A stretch of DNA of 64,000 nt, taken from Nitrosospira sp. Is2 (GTDB lineage: Bacteria > Pseudomonadota > Gammaproteobacteria > Burkholderiales > Nitrosomonadaceae). Position numbers and translations under genes: made by a program. Location of the stretch: the NCBI RefSeq assembly GCF_033095785.1, contig NZ_CP137134.1:2108001-2172000 (forward strand). The letters run 5' to 3'. This document shows, in pieces, positions 38,628 through 48,730 of this stretch (its first letter is position 1; every line of letters begins with the position of its first letter). The notes below the pieces were generated by a model, which worked only from the letters and a program-made list of their open reading frames with translations, searched no databases and was not told where the DNA came from.

Positions 38628-41369
38628 ATGCTGAACAATTTGTTAAAGAAAGTCTTCGGAAGCCGTAACGATAGGCTGATCAAACAGTATTTCCAGTCTG
38701 TTGCAACAATCAACGCGCTGGAGGGAAAAACTGCGTCCCTTACGGATGCAGAGCTACGTGCAAAGACCGAAGAGTTCAAACAACGCATCACCGACGGCAC
38801 AGGCCTCGATGCTCTTTTGCCGGAAGCGTTCGCGGTCGTGCGCGAGGCGAGCAAACGTGTTTTAAACATGCGCCACTTCGACGTGCAGTTGATCGGAGGC
38901 ATGGTGCTACATAACGGCAGAATTGCCGAAATGAGAACAGGCGAAGGTAAGACATTGATGGCGACTTTGCCGGTATATCTCAATGCGCTGGCTGGCAAGG
39001 GCGTTCACCTTGTCACGGTCAACGATTACCTCGCCAAGCGGGATGCGGAATGGATGGGGCGCATATACCAATTTCTTGGTATCAGCGTTGGGGTAGTCCT
39101 TTCGCAGATGGACCATGGCGACAAGCAGGCTGCGTACTCCGCTGGCATTACCTACGGCACTAATAACGAATTTGGCTTCGATTACCTGCGGGACAATATG
39201 GTCAGCCATCCTGTCGAGCGGGTGCAACGCATGCTCAACTACGCCATCGTTGATGAGGTAGATTCAATTTTGATTGACGAGGCGCGCACGCCCTTGATCA
39301 TATCAGGCCAGGCGGAAGGCAATACCGACGTCTACGTGCGCATGAACACGCTCATTCCTAAACTTGTCCGGCAGGAAACCGAGAAAGGCGTCGGCGACTT
39401 CAGTGTCGACGAAAAGGCCCAGCAGGTGCTATTGAGCGAGGCAGGGTTCGAACACGCGGAGAAATTGCTTACCCAAAGCGGCTTGCTCGCGCCGGGCACC
39501 AGCCTGTACGACCCCGCAAACATCAACCTCGTCCATCATCTTTACGCCGCATTGCGCGCGCACGCATTGTTCCTGCGCGATCAGCATTACGTAGTACAGA
39601 ATGGCGAAGTGGTGATCGTTGACGAATTTACTGGCCGGCTCATGTCGGGAAGGCGCTGGTCGGAAGGGTTGCACCAGGCAGTGGAAGCCAAAGAAGGGGT
39701 CCCGATCCAGAAAGAGAATCAGACCCTGGCCTCCATCACTTTCCAGAATTATTTTCGCATGTACCAGAAGTTGGCCGGCATGACGGGAACGGCGGACACG
39801 GAGGCTTACGAATTCCAGCAGATTTATGGGCTGGAAACCGTCATTATTCCAACGCATCGTGACATGGTACGGATTGACAGGATGGATCAGGTCTTCCGAA
39901 CCATGGATGAGAAGTACAGCGCCATAATCGAAGATATCAAGGACTGCTATCAGAGAGGGCAGCCGGTTCTTGTTGGGACGACCTCGATTGAGAACAATGA
40001 ATTGCTGTCGAGTCTCCTGACGCGCGACAACTTGCCGCACCAGCTGCTAAATGCAAAGCAGCACGCGAGGGAAGCGGAGATCGTAACCCAGGCAGGACGT
40101 CCAAAGATGATCACGATTGCCACCAATATGGCCGGCCGGGGTACCGATATCGTGCTTGGGGGCAATCCGGAACCCGAGCTTGAGCGCCTTCGTTCTGACA
40201 GCGATTTGAGCGACGCGGATAAAGACGAGCGTATTGCAGAGGTGCAGGGGCAATGGGAGCTGCTGCACGAAGAGGTGCTGAAGCAGGGAGGGTTGCATAT
40301 CATCGGCACAGAGCGGCACGAATCCCGTCGTGTGGATAATCAGCTCCGAGGCCGCGCCGGCCGTCAAGGCGATCCGGGTTCGAGCCGTTTTTACCTCTCC
40401 CTGGAAGACCCCCTTCTACGCATATTCGCATCCGATCGCGTTGCTGGCATCATGCAAAAGCTCAATATGCCACCAGGGGAGGCTATCGAACATCCATGGG
40501 TCACCCGCGCCATCGAAAACGCTCAGCGAAAGGTGGAAGCCCGCAATTTTGATATTCGCAAGCAACTGCTGGAATACGATGATGTCGCCAATGATCAGCG
40601 CAAGGTGATCTATCAGCAGCGTAACGAGATTCTTGAGTCTCAGGATATTTCCGAGACCATCACCGCGATGCGTACGGATATGCTGCGCAATCTCATCGTT
40701 CTTCACGTGCCGTCGCAGAGCGTTGAAGAAGAATGGGATATCCCGGGGTTGGAGAAAGCTTTAACCTTCGAATATCAACTGTCGTTGCCGGTGCACGAGT
40801 GGCTGGAAAAAGACTCCGACCTGCATGAGGAGAACCTTCATGAGCGGATTATCGGCGCAGCCGACCAGCACTATTCGAGCAAGGTGGACCAGGTCGGGGT
40901 GGAAATCATGCATCAGTACGAGCGGGCTGTAATGCTGCAGAGCCTGGATACGCACTGGCGTGAGCATCTGGCTGCCCTGGATCATTTGCGCCAGGGTATT
41001 CATTTGCGTGGATATGCGCAGAAAAACCCGAAACAGGAATACAAGCGCGAGGCATTTGAGCTCTTTACGGGCATGCTTGAGGAGATCAAGGCAGAGGTTA
41101 CCAGGATACTCATGACCGTCCAGATACGAAGTGAGCAACAAGTGGAAGCAGCGGCTGAGATGCAGCAGCCGCCGGTCAACGTGCAATACCATCACGCAGC
41201 CTACGAAGAGGCGCTGGGCGAAGAGGAGCCCCAGGAGGACAAAGAAGCTCAAGAGCGTCCTGAAAAGCTGCAACCATTTGTTCGTCAAGGCGGAAAAATC
41301 GGCCGTAACGATCCCTGCCCCTGCGGATCAGGAAAAAAATATAAACAATGCCACGGTAGGCTGAGCTGA
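38628..41369 (+). CDS. secA: Preprotein translocase ATPase SecA
   Basis: The 913-residue motor protein has Walker [15 protein letters not shown], the DEAD-type [47 protein letters not shown] and [23 protein letters not shown]. After the scaffold and wing domains an acidic linker leads to the C-terminal zinc finger [13 protein letters not shown], which binds SecB and phospholipid. It drives Sec-dependent export, used by several signal-peptide proteins in this window. The 2.7-kb gene is intact. Confidence 0.98.
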   Translation: MLNNLLKKVFGSRNDRLIKQYFQSVATINALEGKTASLTDAELRAKTEEFKQRITDGTGLDALLPEAFAVVREASKRVLNMRHFDVQLIGGMVLHNGRIAEMRTGEGKTLMATLPVYLNALAGKGVHLVTVNDYLAKRDAEWMGRIYQFLGISVGVVLSQMDHGDKQAAYSAGITYGTNNEFGFDYLRDNMVSHPVERVQRMLNYAIVDEVDSILIDEARTPLIISGQAEGNTDVYVRMNTLIPKLVRQETEKGVGDFSVDEKAQQVLLSEAGFEHAEKLLTQSGLLAPGTSLYDPANINLVHHLYAALRAHALFLRDQHYVVQNGEVVIVDEFTGRLMSGRRWSEGLHQAVEAKEGVPIQKENQTLASITFQNYFRMYQKLAGMTGTADTEAYEFQQIYGLETVIIPTHRDMVRIDRMDQVFRTMDEKYSAIIEDIKDCYQRGQPVLVGTTSIENNELLSSLLTRDNLPHQLLNAKQHAREAEIVTQAGRPKMITIATNMAGRGTDIVLGGNPEPELERLRSDSDLSDADKDERIAEVQGQWELLHEEVLKQGGLHIIGTERHESRRVDNQLRGRAGRQGDPGSSRFYLSLEDPLLRIFASDRVAGIMQKLNMPPGEAIEHPWVTRAIENAQRKVEARNFDIRKQLLEYDDVANDQRKVIYQQRNEILESQDISETITAMRTDMLRNLIVLHVPSQSVEEEWDIPGLEKALTFEYQLSLPVHEWLEKDSDLHEENLHERIIGAADQHYSSKVDQVGVEIMHQYERAVMLQSLDTHWREHLAALDHLRQGIHLRGYAQKNPKQEYKREAFELFTGMLEEIKAEVTRILMTVQIRSEQQVEAAAEMQQPPVNVQYHHAAYEEALGEEEPQEDKEAQERPEKLQPFVRQGGKIGRNDPCPCGSGKKYKQCHGRLS

Positions 41370-41407
41370 GAATGCCACTAAGGTCTCGTGCGACGCTCAG
41401 TCGCCAA

Positions 41408-41425
41408 CTCGGCTGGTAAGCCGAG
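41408..41425 (+). other. Hairpin downstream of secA
   Basis: CTCGGCT-GGTA-AGCCGAG is a perfect 7-bp stem with a 4-nt loop, 39 nt after the secA stop. It lacks a T-run, so it may stabilise the mRNA 3' end or act with Rho. Confidence 0.4.
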
Positions 41426-41547
41426 CACGGACACGCAGTCATCCGTCCGCTCCGTCGCAGTATCCATGCTGCGTTATCTATTCAAGAGGGCTTGACGGAC
41501 GCCCCCGGTGGGTGTTATCGCGGAGCGTATGCGAGAGGTCGCAGGCG

Positions 41548-41583
41548 CGTTACGCTTGCGATTGGCTTGCAGCAAGCGTAACG
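41548..41583. other. Long inverted repeat between secA and the P460-like gene
   Basis: CGTTACGCTTGC (41548-41559) and GCAAGCGTAACG (41572-41583) form a perfect 12-bp stem with a 12-nt loop, between two convergent genes. There is no T-run on either strand. It may serve as a Rho-type terminator or be a small dispersed repeat. Confidence 0.55.
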
Positions 41584-41596
41584 AGCGATCACGATA

Positions 41597-42148
41597 TTAT
41601 CCGCGCTTCTGAAAATACTCGTCGTAACGGAAGATATAATCCTTGTCCTTCAGCGGCAAGTGGCAGGCGCGGCATGTGGCGGTATCATCTGGCGCCTTGG
41701 TTTTTCCATCAGCCATATACATCGCGTAGATCCAGTCCCCATTTTTAAGTTCTGGAGGAGTAACGGTTTCCCCCCATCCAGCACCTTTCCCCATCACCGC
41801 TATTTTCAGCAATTCACCTTTTACAAATTTGCCATCTGGCCCCTTCAACGGAGAACCGTCGGCCGCTTCGCGCGCCTTGTAAATTTCCATCACGGAAATG
41901 GTCCCGTTGGGGAAGGAATCGCCCATCTTGGTGCTGTGTCCAATCGGATTAATATAGATTTCCCGGACCTGCTTGTTGTCTGCACGCTGAATATCGGAAA
42001 GGAATTTCGGCCAACTCTTGTACTCTGCGGGAAGGGGTAATTCCCCATCCTTGTATTTCTGAACCTGAGGAGCGGGAGGCACTTGCGCGCAACCCACCAG
42101 TATTGCTGTCAGCGCGACAGCCGAAAGAATCCCGTTGAAACATTTCAT
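41597..42148 (-). CDS. Cytochrome P460-family c-heme lipoprotein (cytochrome c'-beta-like)
   Basis: The 183-residue protein starts with a lipoprotein signal (AILVGC, lipid Cys20), so it should be membrane-anchored in the periplasm. One c-type heme site, CRACH (159-163), lies near the C-terminus, and the P460 fold is recognisable from DGELPLPAEYKSWPKF, REIYINPIGH, FPNGTISVMEIYKA and GDWIYAMYMADG. In cytochrome P460 the segment DGTVTVKEL carries the Lys cross-linked to heme; the equivalent residue here is Met87. It is therefore more like a non-cross-linked c'-beta-type protein, which in known cases binds NO instead of oxidising hydroxylamine. AAGGAG precedes the ATG. Confidence 0.75.
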   Translation of the reverse strand: MKCFNGILSAVALTAILVGCAQVPPAPQVQKYKDGELPLPAEYKSWPKFLSDIQRADNKQVREIYINPIGHSTKMGDSFPNGTISVMEIYKAREAADGSPLKGPDGKFVKGELLKIAVMGKGAGWGETVTPPELKNGDWIYAMYMADGKTKAPDDTATCRACHLPLKDKDYIFRYDEYFQKRG

Positions 42149-42380
42149 TTGATTTTTTCTCCTTCCTTATTATCGACAGCGATACAAAATATTATCTGTT
42201 ATGGCTTGCTTGCCACGCTGGAAGTGCCTGATTAACGTTGCATGAGTTCTGGATACCCTGATTTAACTCAAACGCGCTGCGTCAACCGTCATTCGCAGAT
42301 GTACCTTGTTGACGGTCGCATTATTATACTTCCGCCAATCTGTTGCCGTTTTCCCCGATGCTAACCGGCTCACGCCAGTT

Positions 42381-44516
42381 TCAGACCGGCATCATCCCAT
42401 TGTGACGCAGGAGAGCATCGATAGTAGGTTCGCGTCCGCGGAAGGCTATAAATGACTCCAGTGCAGAGCGGCTTCCTCCCACCCCAAGGATCTCATTCCG
42501 GAATCTCGTACCGGTATCAGCATTAATTACCTGGCCCGCGTGACTTTCCTCGAAAAGACTGTAGGCGTCCGCCGACAATACTTCTGCCCACTTATAGCTG
42601 TAATAGCCGGCGGCGTAGCCGCCGCCGAAAATATGCGAAAAACTGTTGGGGAAGCGATTGAATTCGGGGGGGATGATCACCGCTACCTGTGCACGAATTT
42701 CGTCCAGTAATTCCTGCGCTGTTTTGCCTCTGCTCGGATCGAAATCATAGTGGAGGCGTATATCGAACAAGGCGAATTCCACTTGACGAAGCATTTGAAG
42801 GCCGCTCTGAAAGTTCTTGGCCGCCAGCATTTTTTCAAACAGCTCGCGGGGAAGGGGCTTGCCGGTATCCACATGTCTAGTCATATTGCCCAGCACTTCC
42901 CATTCCCAGCAAAAATTTTCCATGAACTGACTGGGTAATTCCACCGCATCCCATTCCACTCCATGTATGCCGGAAACGCCCAGGTCTTCCACCTGGGTCA
43001 GCAGATGATGGAGACCATGCCCAAATTCATGGAATAACGTGATCACTTCATCATGGGTAAACAGGGCAGGGCGGACGTGGCCGTCAACTACGACAGGCCC
43101 CGAAAAATTGCAGTTGAGATAGGCGACAGGCGCCTGGATCCCTTGCTCGCTCGCATCCACGGCCTCAACGCGTCGACGGCTGATCGCGTCATCCATCCAT
43201 CCGCCACCGCGCTTGCCGGGCCGCGCATAAAGATCAAGATAGAATCGCCCGATCAGTTCTCCGTCGGTGGCGGTTATATTGAAAAGTTTTACATCCGCGT
43301 GCCACAGCTGAATCCCCGCTTCATCCGCCGGAGCGATGGTGATACCGTAAAGGTTCTCCACCAGTTTGAACATTCCGGGCAAGACGCTTGTTTCGGGAAG
43401 ATATTGCTTCACTTCTTGTTCGGAAAATGCGTACCGTTCAGCGCGAAGTTTTTCACTTGCGTAGGCCAGATCCCACGATTCCAGATAATCTAGGTGCAGC
43501 TTGTCGGCGGCGAATTGCTGTAACTCTTTCAGGTCGCGCTCACCATAGGGTCTCGCCTTGGTCGCCAAGTCACCGAGGAACTCCAGAACCTGTTTTGGCG
43601 TCGAAGCCATTTTTGTTGCCAGCGACACTTCTGCGTAGCAATCGAACTCCAGCATCCTCGACTCTTCCTGGCGAAGTTCAAGTATTTTCGCAATAAGAGG
43701 CGCATTATCGAGATTAGCCGCACTAGCCTTGACAGAACCCGATGGCACGATTTCGCTGGCGCGGGTGGAGTAGGCGCGATACATCTTTTCCCGCAACGCC
43801 CGGTTGTCGGCATATTGCATGATGGCCATGTATGACGGGGCATGCAAGGTGAATTTCCAGCCCACGGCATTATCCCGCTCCGCGAGTCCCCTTGCCGTTA
43901 TGAGGGCATCCTCGGGTATACCGGTAAGCTCGTCGGCGTTCTCCACGTGTAATACAAAGTTGTTGGTGGCATCCAGCAGGTTGTCATTGAACTTGGAAGC
44001 GAGCGCAGATAATTCCTCCTGAATCTGGAGGAATCGCGCTTTTTTCTCCTGCGGCAGCTCCGCGCCGCCTAGGCGGAAGTCCCGTAACTCGTTTTCTATA
44101 ATCTTCTTCCGAGTGCTACTCAGATTCTCGAACTCTTTTCCGTTGTGCAGCTGTTTGAATTTTTCGAATAACGCCTGGTCTTGGCCCAGTTCGGCATAAT
44201 ATTGTGTGACTAGCGGTAGACTGGCGTTATAGGCCTCGCGTAGCTCCGGACTATTAACCACTGCATTCAAGTGCGAAACCTGTCCCCAGGCGCGGGACAG
44301 GCGCTCGTTCGCATCAGTCATAGGCTGCACGAAATTGTCCCACGTCGGCGGAGCGGTATCCTCGCGTACCCTGGCAACGAGCGTGCGGTTCTCGGTCAGT
44401 AATTGCGCTACCGCGGGAGCGATGTGCTCGGTTCGAATGTCCGTAAAGCGCGGCAGTCCGGAAAAATCAAGCAGTGGATTCATCATATTGTCGGGAATAG
44501 CCAGCCCAGTGTCCAT
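42381..44516 (-). CDS. prlC: Oligopeptidase A (M3 metallopeptidase)
   Basis: A 711-residue thimet-type peptidase with the zinc motif LFHEFGHGLHHLLTQ (HExxH) and the downstream Glu in VEWDAVELPSQFMENF. The C-terminal FSHIFGGGYAAGYYSYKWAEVLSADAYSLFEE is typical of oligopeptidase A/PrlC. It degrades cytosolic oligopeptides and cleaved signal peptides. The start is uncertain: ATG 44516 is the longest, while the paired ATGs at 44486 and 44483 give MMNPLLDFSGLPRF, closer to family N-termini. It lies 29 nt downstream of pyrC'. Confidence 0.93.
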   Translation of the reverse strand: MDTGLAIPDNMMNPLLDFSGLPRFTDIRTEHIAPAVAQLLTENRTLVARVREDTAPPTWDNFVQPMTDANERLSRAWGQVSHLNAVVNSPELREAYNASLPLVTQYYAELGQDQALFEKFKQLHNGKEFENLSSTRKKIIENELRDFRLGGAELPQEKKARFLQIQEELSALASKFNDNLLDATNNFVLHVENADELTGIPEDALITARGLAERDNAVGWKFTLHAPSYMAIMQYADNRALREKMYRAYSTRASEIVPSGSVKASAANLDNAPLIAKILELRQEESRMLEFDCYAEVSLATKMASTPKQVLEFLGDLATKARPYGERDLKELQQFAADKLHLDYLESWDLAYASEKLRAERYAFSEQEVKQYLPETSVLPGMFKLVENLYGITIAPADEAGIQLWHADVKLFNITATDGELIGRFYLDLYARPGKRGGGWMDDAISRRRVEAVDASEQGIQAPVAYLNCNFSGPVVVDGHVRPALFTHDEVITLFHEFGHGLHHLLTQVEDLGVSGIHGVEWDAVELPSQFMENFCWEWEVLGNMTRHVDTGKPLPRELFEKMLAAKNFQSGLQMLRQVEFALFDIRLHYDFDPSRGKTAQELLDEIRAQVAVIIPPEFNRFPNSFSHIFGGGYAAGYYSYKWAEVLSADAYSLFEESHAGQVINADTGTRFRNEILGVGGSRSALESFIAFRGREPTIDALLRHNGMMPV

Positions 44517-44545
44517 ATTTATGCATGCAATGCGTGTCCAGGGTC

Positions 44546-45820
44546 TTACCCCTCATACACAATGTTACCATCAACCACGGTGTATTTTACCTTGCCTTGC
44601 AGTTCCATACCGAGGAACGGAGTATTCTTGCCTTGGCTTTTAAGTTCTGACGCCTGCACCGTCCAATATTGGCCTGGATCGAAGATGCACAGATCAGCAA
44701 GTGCGCCTGGCGATAGATGGCCCGTCTCCAGACCGAGTATGCGTGCCGGTTCTACCGTAATTTTTGCCAGCGCGGCAGCCAGCGGAATCTTCATTTGCGT
44801 TGCCCACTTCAAGGTCAGCGGCAGTAGCAATTCCAGGCCTACCGCGCCAGCCTCGGCCTCAGCAAATGGCAGCAACTTGGCATCTTCGTCCACTGGCGCA
44901 TGATCGGAGCAGATCGCGTTTATCGTGCCATCCAGCAATCCGGTACGAAGCGCATCCAGATCGCTTAACCCTCTCAGCGGGGGGACAAGATGGCAATTGG
45001 AATCAAAGTAGCCGATATCCATTTCTGACAAATGGATGTGATTGACGGTTACATCACAGGTAATGGGCAACCCTTGCCCGCGGGCCGCCCGAACCATGGC
45101 GACACCCTCTGCGCTCGAGACTCGGCACAGGTGAACTTTGGCTCCCGTTTCGCGCGCCATCAAAATAATATTTGAAAGCGCTACCGTCTCGGCGCATACC
45201 GAAATCGGCGCCAGACCCAACCGTGTCGCTACTTCACCGTCATGGGCCACCCCGCCGTCCGCGAGATGCGCATCCTGAGGACGCAACCATACGCTGAACC
45301 CGAACGTCGAAGCGTATTGCATTGCTTGCAACAGGACGCGCGTGTTGGGAAGCGGCATGTCCGATTGCCCGAACGCAATACACCCCGCATCGCGTAATTC
45401 GGCCATTTCTGTCAGCCATTCGCCTTTTAATCCTCGCGTAAGCGCCCCCAGAGGGTAGACGCGGGCCTGATGAAGACTACGGGCACGGTGTTTGAGCATC
45501 TCCACCAGACCGGGTTCATCCAGTACGGGATCGGTGTCGGGCGAACACACCAGGCTGGTGATACCGCCGGCTACCGCGGCTGCCATTTCAGATTCCAGCG
45601 TCGCCTTGTATTCAAAACCAGGTTCACGCAGTCTTGCTGATAAATCCACCAGGCCTGGGGAGACGATCAGTCCCTTCGCCTCGATTTCGCAATCGGCCTT
45701 GAAATCGGCAGGGATGGGGCCCAAAGCAGCAACTTTTCCGGCGTCAATGGACACATCAATTACGATGTCTAAGCCGTTTTTCGGATCGATGACGCGGCCA
45801 TTCCTGATGACGAGCTTCAT
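44546..45820 (-). CDS. pyrC': Dihydroorotase-like protein PyrC' lacking the HxH metal site (probable non-catalytic ATCase partner)
   Basis: The 424-residue amidohydrolase-fold protein aligns with long-form dihydroorotases: IRNGRVIDPKNGLD, then PGLVDLSARLREPGFEYKATL, CSPDTDPVLDEP, CDVTVNHIHLSE and ICSDHAPVDED. In active enzymes the first strand ends in DxHxHLREPG; here both His are replaced (Ser61-Ala62-Arg63), and the Lys that would be carboxylated is not evident. Such PyrC' proteins form inactive scaffolds with aspartate transcarbamoylase PyrB, whose gene is directly upstream. A true dihydroorotase must be encoded elsewhere. ATG 45820 is used because GAGGG precedes it and it follows pyrB by 8 nt. 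Confidence 0.88.
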   Translation of the reverse strand: MKLVIRNGRVIDPKNGLDIVIDVSIDAGKVAALGPIPADFKADCEIEAKGLIVSPGLVDLSARLREPGFEYKATLESEMAAAVAGGITSLVCSPDTDPVLDEPGLVEMLKHRARSLHQARVYPLGALTRGLKGEWLTEMAELRDAGCIAFGQSDMPLPNTRVLLQAMQYASTFGFSVWLRPQDAHLADGGVAHDGEVATRLGLAPISVCAETVALSNIILMARETGAKVHLCRVSSAEGVAMVRAARGQGLPITCDVTVNHIHLSEMDIGYFDSNCHLVPPLRGLSDLDALRTGLLDGTINAICSDHAPVDEDAKLLPFAEAEAGAVGLELLLPLTLKWATQMKIPLAAALAKITVEPARILGLETGHLSPGALADLCIFDPGQYWTVQASELKSQGKNTPFLGMELQGKVKYTVVDGNIVYEG

Positions 45821-45828
45821 ACCAGCCC

Positions 45829-46779
45829 TCAATTTCCCGCCAAAATCGACATGACCGCCATCCTTACCGCAATGCCGAAGGTCACCTGCGGCAGAATAAC
45901 GGATTGCCTGCCATCAGCAACGGCAGAATCGATTTCCACGCCGCGGTTCATTGGGCCCGGGTGCAGAACGATTGCATCTTGCCGCGCCAGCGCAAGTTTT
46001 TCCTGAGTCAACCCGTAATATTTGAAATATTCCTCCGTACTGGGGAGGCGTGCACTTAGCATCCGCTCATTTTGCAGACGCAACATCATGAGCACATCCA
46101 CATCTTTCAGTCCCTGCGCCATATCATGGTAAACATGTACCCCTAGACGTTCAACCTTCGAGGGCAGCAATGTCTTTGGCGCGATGACCCGCACTTCCGG
46201 GACGCCGAGCGTGGTAAGTGCGTGTATTTGCGAACGCGCCACACGTGAATGAAGAATGTCGCCTACTATGGCAATGCGCAGGCTGCGAAAATCACGTTTG
46301 TAACGACGAATAGTGAACACGTCCAACAATCCCTGGGTGGGGTGGGCGTGCCGTCCATCCCCGGCATTGATGACATGAATCTCGGGTCGCACATGGCGCG
46401 CTATCAAGTGTGCCGCTCCGCTCTGAGCGTGGCGCACGACGAACATGTCGGCATGCATCGCAGAAAGGTTATTCACCGTATCCAGCAGCGTCTCTCCTTT
46501 GGATTGAGAGGAGGCCGCGATGTTGAGATTGACTACATCGGCAGAGAGCCGCTTTGCCGCGATCTCGAAGGTAGTACGGGTCCGGGTACTGGGTTCGAAG
46601 AATAAATTGAAAATCGATTTGCCGCGTAGTAAGGGTACTTTTTTAACATCGCGCTCTGTAACCCCGACGAAGGATTCTGCGGTATCGAGGATGTTGAGCA
46701 GGATGGGGGCAGGCAGCCCCTCAGTAGTGAGGAGGTGCTGCAGTTGCCCTGTCTTGTTCAGTTGCGGATTGTTACCCAT
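45829..46779 (-). CDS. pyrB: Aspartate carbamoyltransferase catalytic subunit PyrB
   Basis: A 316-residue transcarbamoylase with the carbamoyl-phosphate motif [18 protein letters not shown], then [59 protein letters not shown] and the C-terminal [18 protein letters not shown]. It makes carbamoyl-aspartate in pyrimidine synthesis. No PyrI regulatory subunit is seen; the PyrC' protein downstream is the likely structural partner. The ATG overlaps the pyrR stop by 8 nt. Confidence 0.97.
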   Translation of the reverse strand: MGNNPQLNKTGQLQHLLTTEGLPAPILLNILDTAESFVGVTERDVKKVPLLRGKSIFNLFFEPSTRTRTTFEIAAKRLSADVVNLNIAASSQSKGETLLDTVNNLSAMHADMFVVRHAQSGAAHLIARHVRPEIHVINAGDGRHAHPTQGLLDVFTIRRYKRDFRSLRIAIVGDILHSRVARSQIHALTTLGVPEVRVIAPKTLLPSKVERLGVHVYHDMAQGLKDVDVLMMLRLQNERMLSARLPSTEEYFKYYGLTQEKLALARQDAIVLHPGPMNRGVEIDSAVADGRQSVILPQVTFGIAVRMAVMSILAGN

Positions 46780-47281
46780 CGTTCCGAATCTTGCTATAGA
46801 GGCTCAGGCTTAATACTCCATCCGCGGCTTTTTCCAGCGCAAGCATTTTATCTGCGGGAATGTCGAGCATGGCGCCAACGTATTGAGCGGCTATGGGAAG
46901 TTCTCTGCCCCCGCGGTCGATCAGGGCGGCTAGCCGGACACTCGCGGGCCTGCCGTAATCGAATAATTCATTGATTGCCGCCCGGATGGTGCGACCGGTA
47001 TAGAGGACGTCGTCTACCAGAATAATATGGCTGCCTTCCACCGTGAAGGAAATGTCCGAGGGCCTGACCTGTGGATGCAGGCCAATCTGGGCAAAATCAT
47101 CCCGATAAAACGACACATCCAGCGCGCCTGATGCAAGCGGAAGCTGCAAGTCCTGATGTAGCCGCTCAGCTAGCCATACCCCACCGGTATGGATTCCCAC
47201 CAGCGCGGTGCCCGGAGTAATATCATGCCGGATGCGATCGGTTAATTGGACCAGTAGTTGTTCTGCGTCAGGTAGCTGCAT
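46772..47281 (-). CDS. pyrR: PyrR bifunctional pyrimidine regulator/uracil phosphoribosyltransferase
   Basis: A 169-residue PRTase-fold protein with [22 protein letters not shown] and the PRPP loop [17 protein letters not shown]. PyrR proteins convert uracil plus PRPP to UMP, and in Gram-positives regulate pyr mRNA attenuation; whether this one regulates is unknown. ATG 47281 ([10 protein letters not shown]) is preferred to TTG 47293. Its 5' end overlaps ruvX by 14 nt. Confidence 0.92.
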   Translation of the reverse strand: MQLPDAEQLLVQLTDRIRHDITPGTALVGIHTGGVWLAERLHQDLQLPLASGALDVSFYRDDFAQIGLHPQVRPSDISFTVEGSHIILVDDVLYTGRTIRAAINELFDYGRPASVRLAALIDRGGRELPIAAQYVGAMLDIPADKMLALEKAADGVLSLSLYSKIRNDG

Positions 47282-47750
47282 CTCGGTTGTCAAAATAGGT
47301 TTGCAATATCAGCTGGGCCGCCACCTGATCCATTACGCGTTTCTGTTTAATCCCGTTAACACCTGCTTCTCGTAACGCATTGCTCGCGCTGGTCGAGGTG
47401 TAGCGCTCATCCACCAGTAGTGTCTCGATCCCATAACGCCTTTCCAGTCGTTGCGCAAAGCGACGGCTTCTGCGGGTCAATTCGTGTTCCCCGCCATCGG
47501 GGTAGGTGGGCAGGCCAACCACGAGGAGGACCGGCTGCCATTCCTCAATGAGCTGGGCGATGCCCGCAAAACATGCGCGCTTGCTCTCGTTGCCAATGGT
47601 GGAAAGTGGATGCGCGAGGCTGAGCTCCAGGTTCCCCACTGCTGTGCCGATACGCTTTACCCCAAAATCGAATGCCAAAATCATCCCGGCACGGCGAAAC
47701 GCGCCGGTCTCATTAGGAACCGGTGGAAGTTGTTCGGCTTGATCCCGCAT
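47268..47750 (-). CDS. ruvX: RuvX/YqgF-family putative pre-16S rRNA nuclease
   Basis: The 160-residue RNase H-like protein has ILAFDFGVKRIGTAVGN, VGLPTYPDGGEHELTRRSRRFAQRLE and LVDERYTSTSASNALRE, the family's acidic active-site strands. It is implicated in 16S rRNA 5'-end maturation. The N-terminal 20 residues before MILAFDFG are Pro/Glu-rich and may not be translated; an alternative ATG is at 47684. It lies between yqgE and pyrR, a typical proteobacterial arrangement. Confidence 0.92.
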   Translation of the reverse strand: MRDQAEQLPPVPNETGAFRRAGMILAFDFGVKRIGTAVGNLELSLAHPLSTIGNESKRACFAGIAQLIEEWQPVLLVVGLPTYPDGGEHELTRRSRRFAQRLERRYGIETLLVDERYTSTSASNALREAGVNGIKQKRVMDQVAAQLILQTYFDNRDAAT

Positions 47751-47779
47751 GACTTAAGTATTATTGATGCCAGCGCGGT

Positions 47780-48340
47780 TTATGAATGCCCCACTTCATC
47801 CGATAAACTTGAGAAGTCTACGCCGAGCAACCGCATCGCGGCTGCTAGCCTCTCCTCAGCCGGCAGTTCGAAAATAATGCTGGGCGCAGCGGGCACCGTC
47901 AGCCAAGCGTTCAGTGATAATTCATGCTCTATCTGGCCCGGGGCCCATCCCGAATAGCCTAACGCCACCAGTAATCCTGTTGGGCTTTCGCCATCTGCTA
48001 TTGCTCGCATAATGTCGAGCGAAGTTGTCAGTCCGACGTCTTCATTGACAACCATGGTCGACTGCCAGTTGCCCACCGGTTGGTGCAGCACAAAGCCCCG
48101 GTCCAGTTGGATCGGGCCACCGAACATGACAGGCACTGCCTCTGCGCCCTCGCCATCGGAAGAAATGCCAAGCTGATCGAAGAGGTCTTTCAGAGTAAGA
48201 TCGATCGGGCGGTTGACAACGACACCCAATGCTCCCTGCTCGCTGTGCTCGCAAATATAAGTGAGGGTCCTGGAAAAAAACGGGTCTGCCATAGCCGGCA
48301 TGGCAATCAGAAAATGATGGGTCAGGTCGACGCTTTGCAT
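47780..48340 (-). CDS. yqgE: YqgE/AlgH family protein
   Basis: A 186-residue UPF0301 protein with the characteristic N-terminus [40 protein letters not shown], then [15 protein letters not shown] and [17 protein letters not shown]. The molecular function is unknown. It begins the minus-strand run yqgE-ruvX-pyrR-pyrB-pyrC'-prlC, 29 nt before ruvX. Confidence 0.93.
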   Translation of the reverse strand: MQSVDLTHHFLIAMPAMADPFFSRTLTYICEHSEQGALGVVVNRPIDLTLKDLFDQLGISSDGEGAEAVPVMFGGPIQLDRGFVLHQPVGNWQSTMVVNEDVGLTTSLDIMRAIADGESPTGLLVALGYSGWAPGQIEHELSLNAWLTVPAAPSIIFELPAEERLAAAMRLLGVDFSSLSDEVGHS

Positions 48341-48730
48341 GAATGTGCGGATTGGCTATCACTGCAGTATATTGAATACAGCATCCGATTTGAAAATCTC
48401 GCTTCCGGGTTCGTTTCTGGTGACACTTGAGATCATCCGACCAAGTGCGCTTCCCTAAGAATATGCAAGTTCGTACTCTCCTCGATGAGTTCAGTATTTT
48501 TCTGATGTTTCCGGCGTCTTATTAGGGCGCCAGGCTATCCTTCAACCACTGTTTTGCTATCATTGTAGAACGAATCGGGCCGAAGCAGCGGATTTTACAA
48601 GGCGATCCCCGCTCAAACTGGAAGGCCAACCCGTCTATACCGCCGACCGCTATACCCTCGTGCTGGTTCAAGACCTAGAGGGTCCCATTTACTGTGTGAC
48701 ACTAGCGCAAATGGTTGAGACTTTCATTAC
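48341..48730. other. Intergenic region upstream of yqgE and the DUF membrane gene; possible gene remnant
   Basis: A 390-nt region between divergent genes. One plus-strand frame is open from about 48494 to TGA 48738-48740. Its last 45 codons read like protein (LEGQPVYTADRYTLVLVQ, then DLEGPIYCVTLAQMVETF), but no good start or upstream domain is visible. It may be the tail of a decayed gene; I do not recognise a family. The promoter of yqgE should also lie here. Confidence 0.25.
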
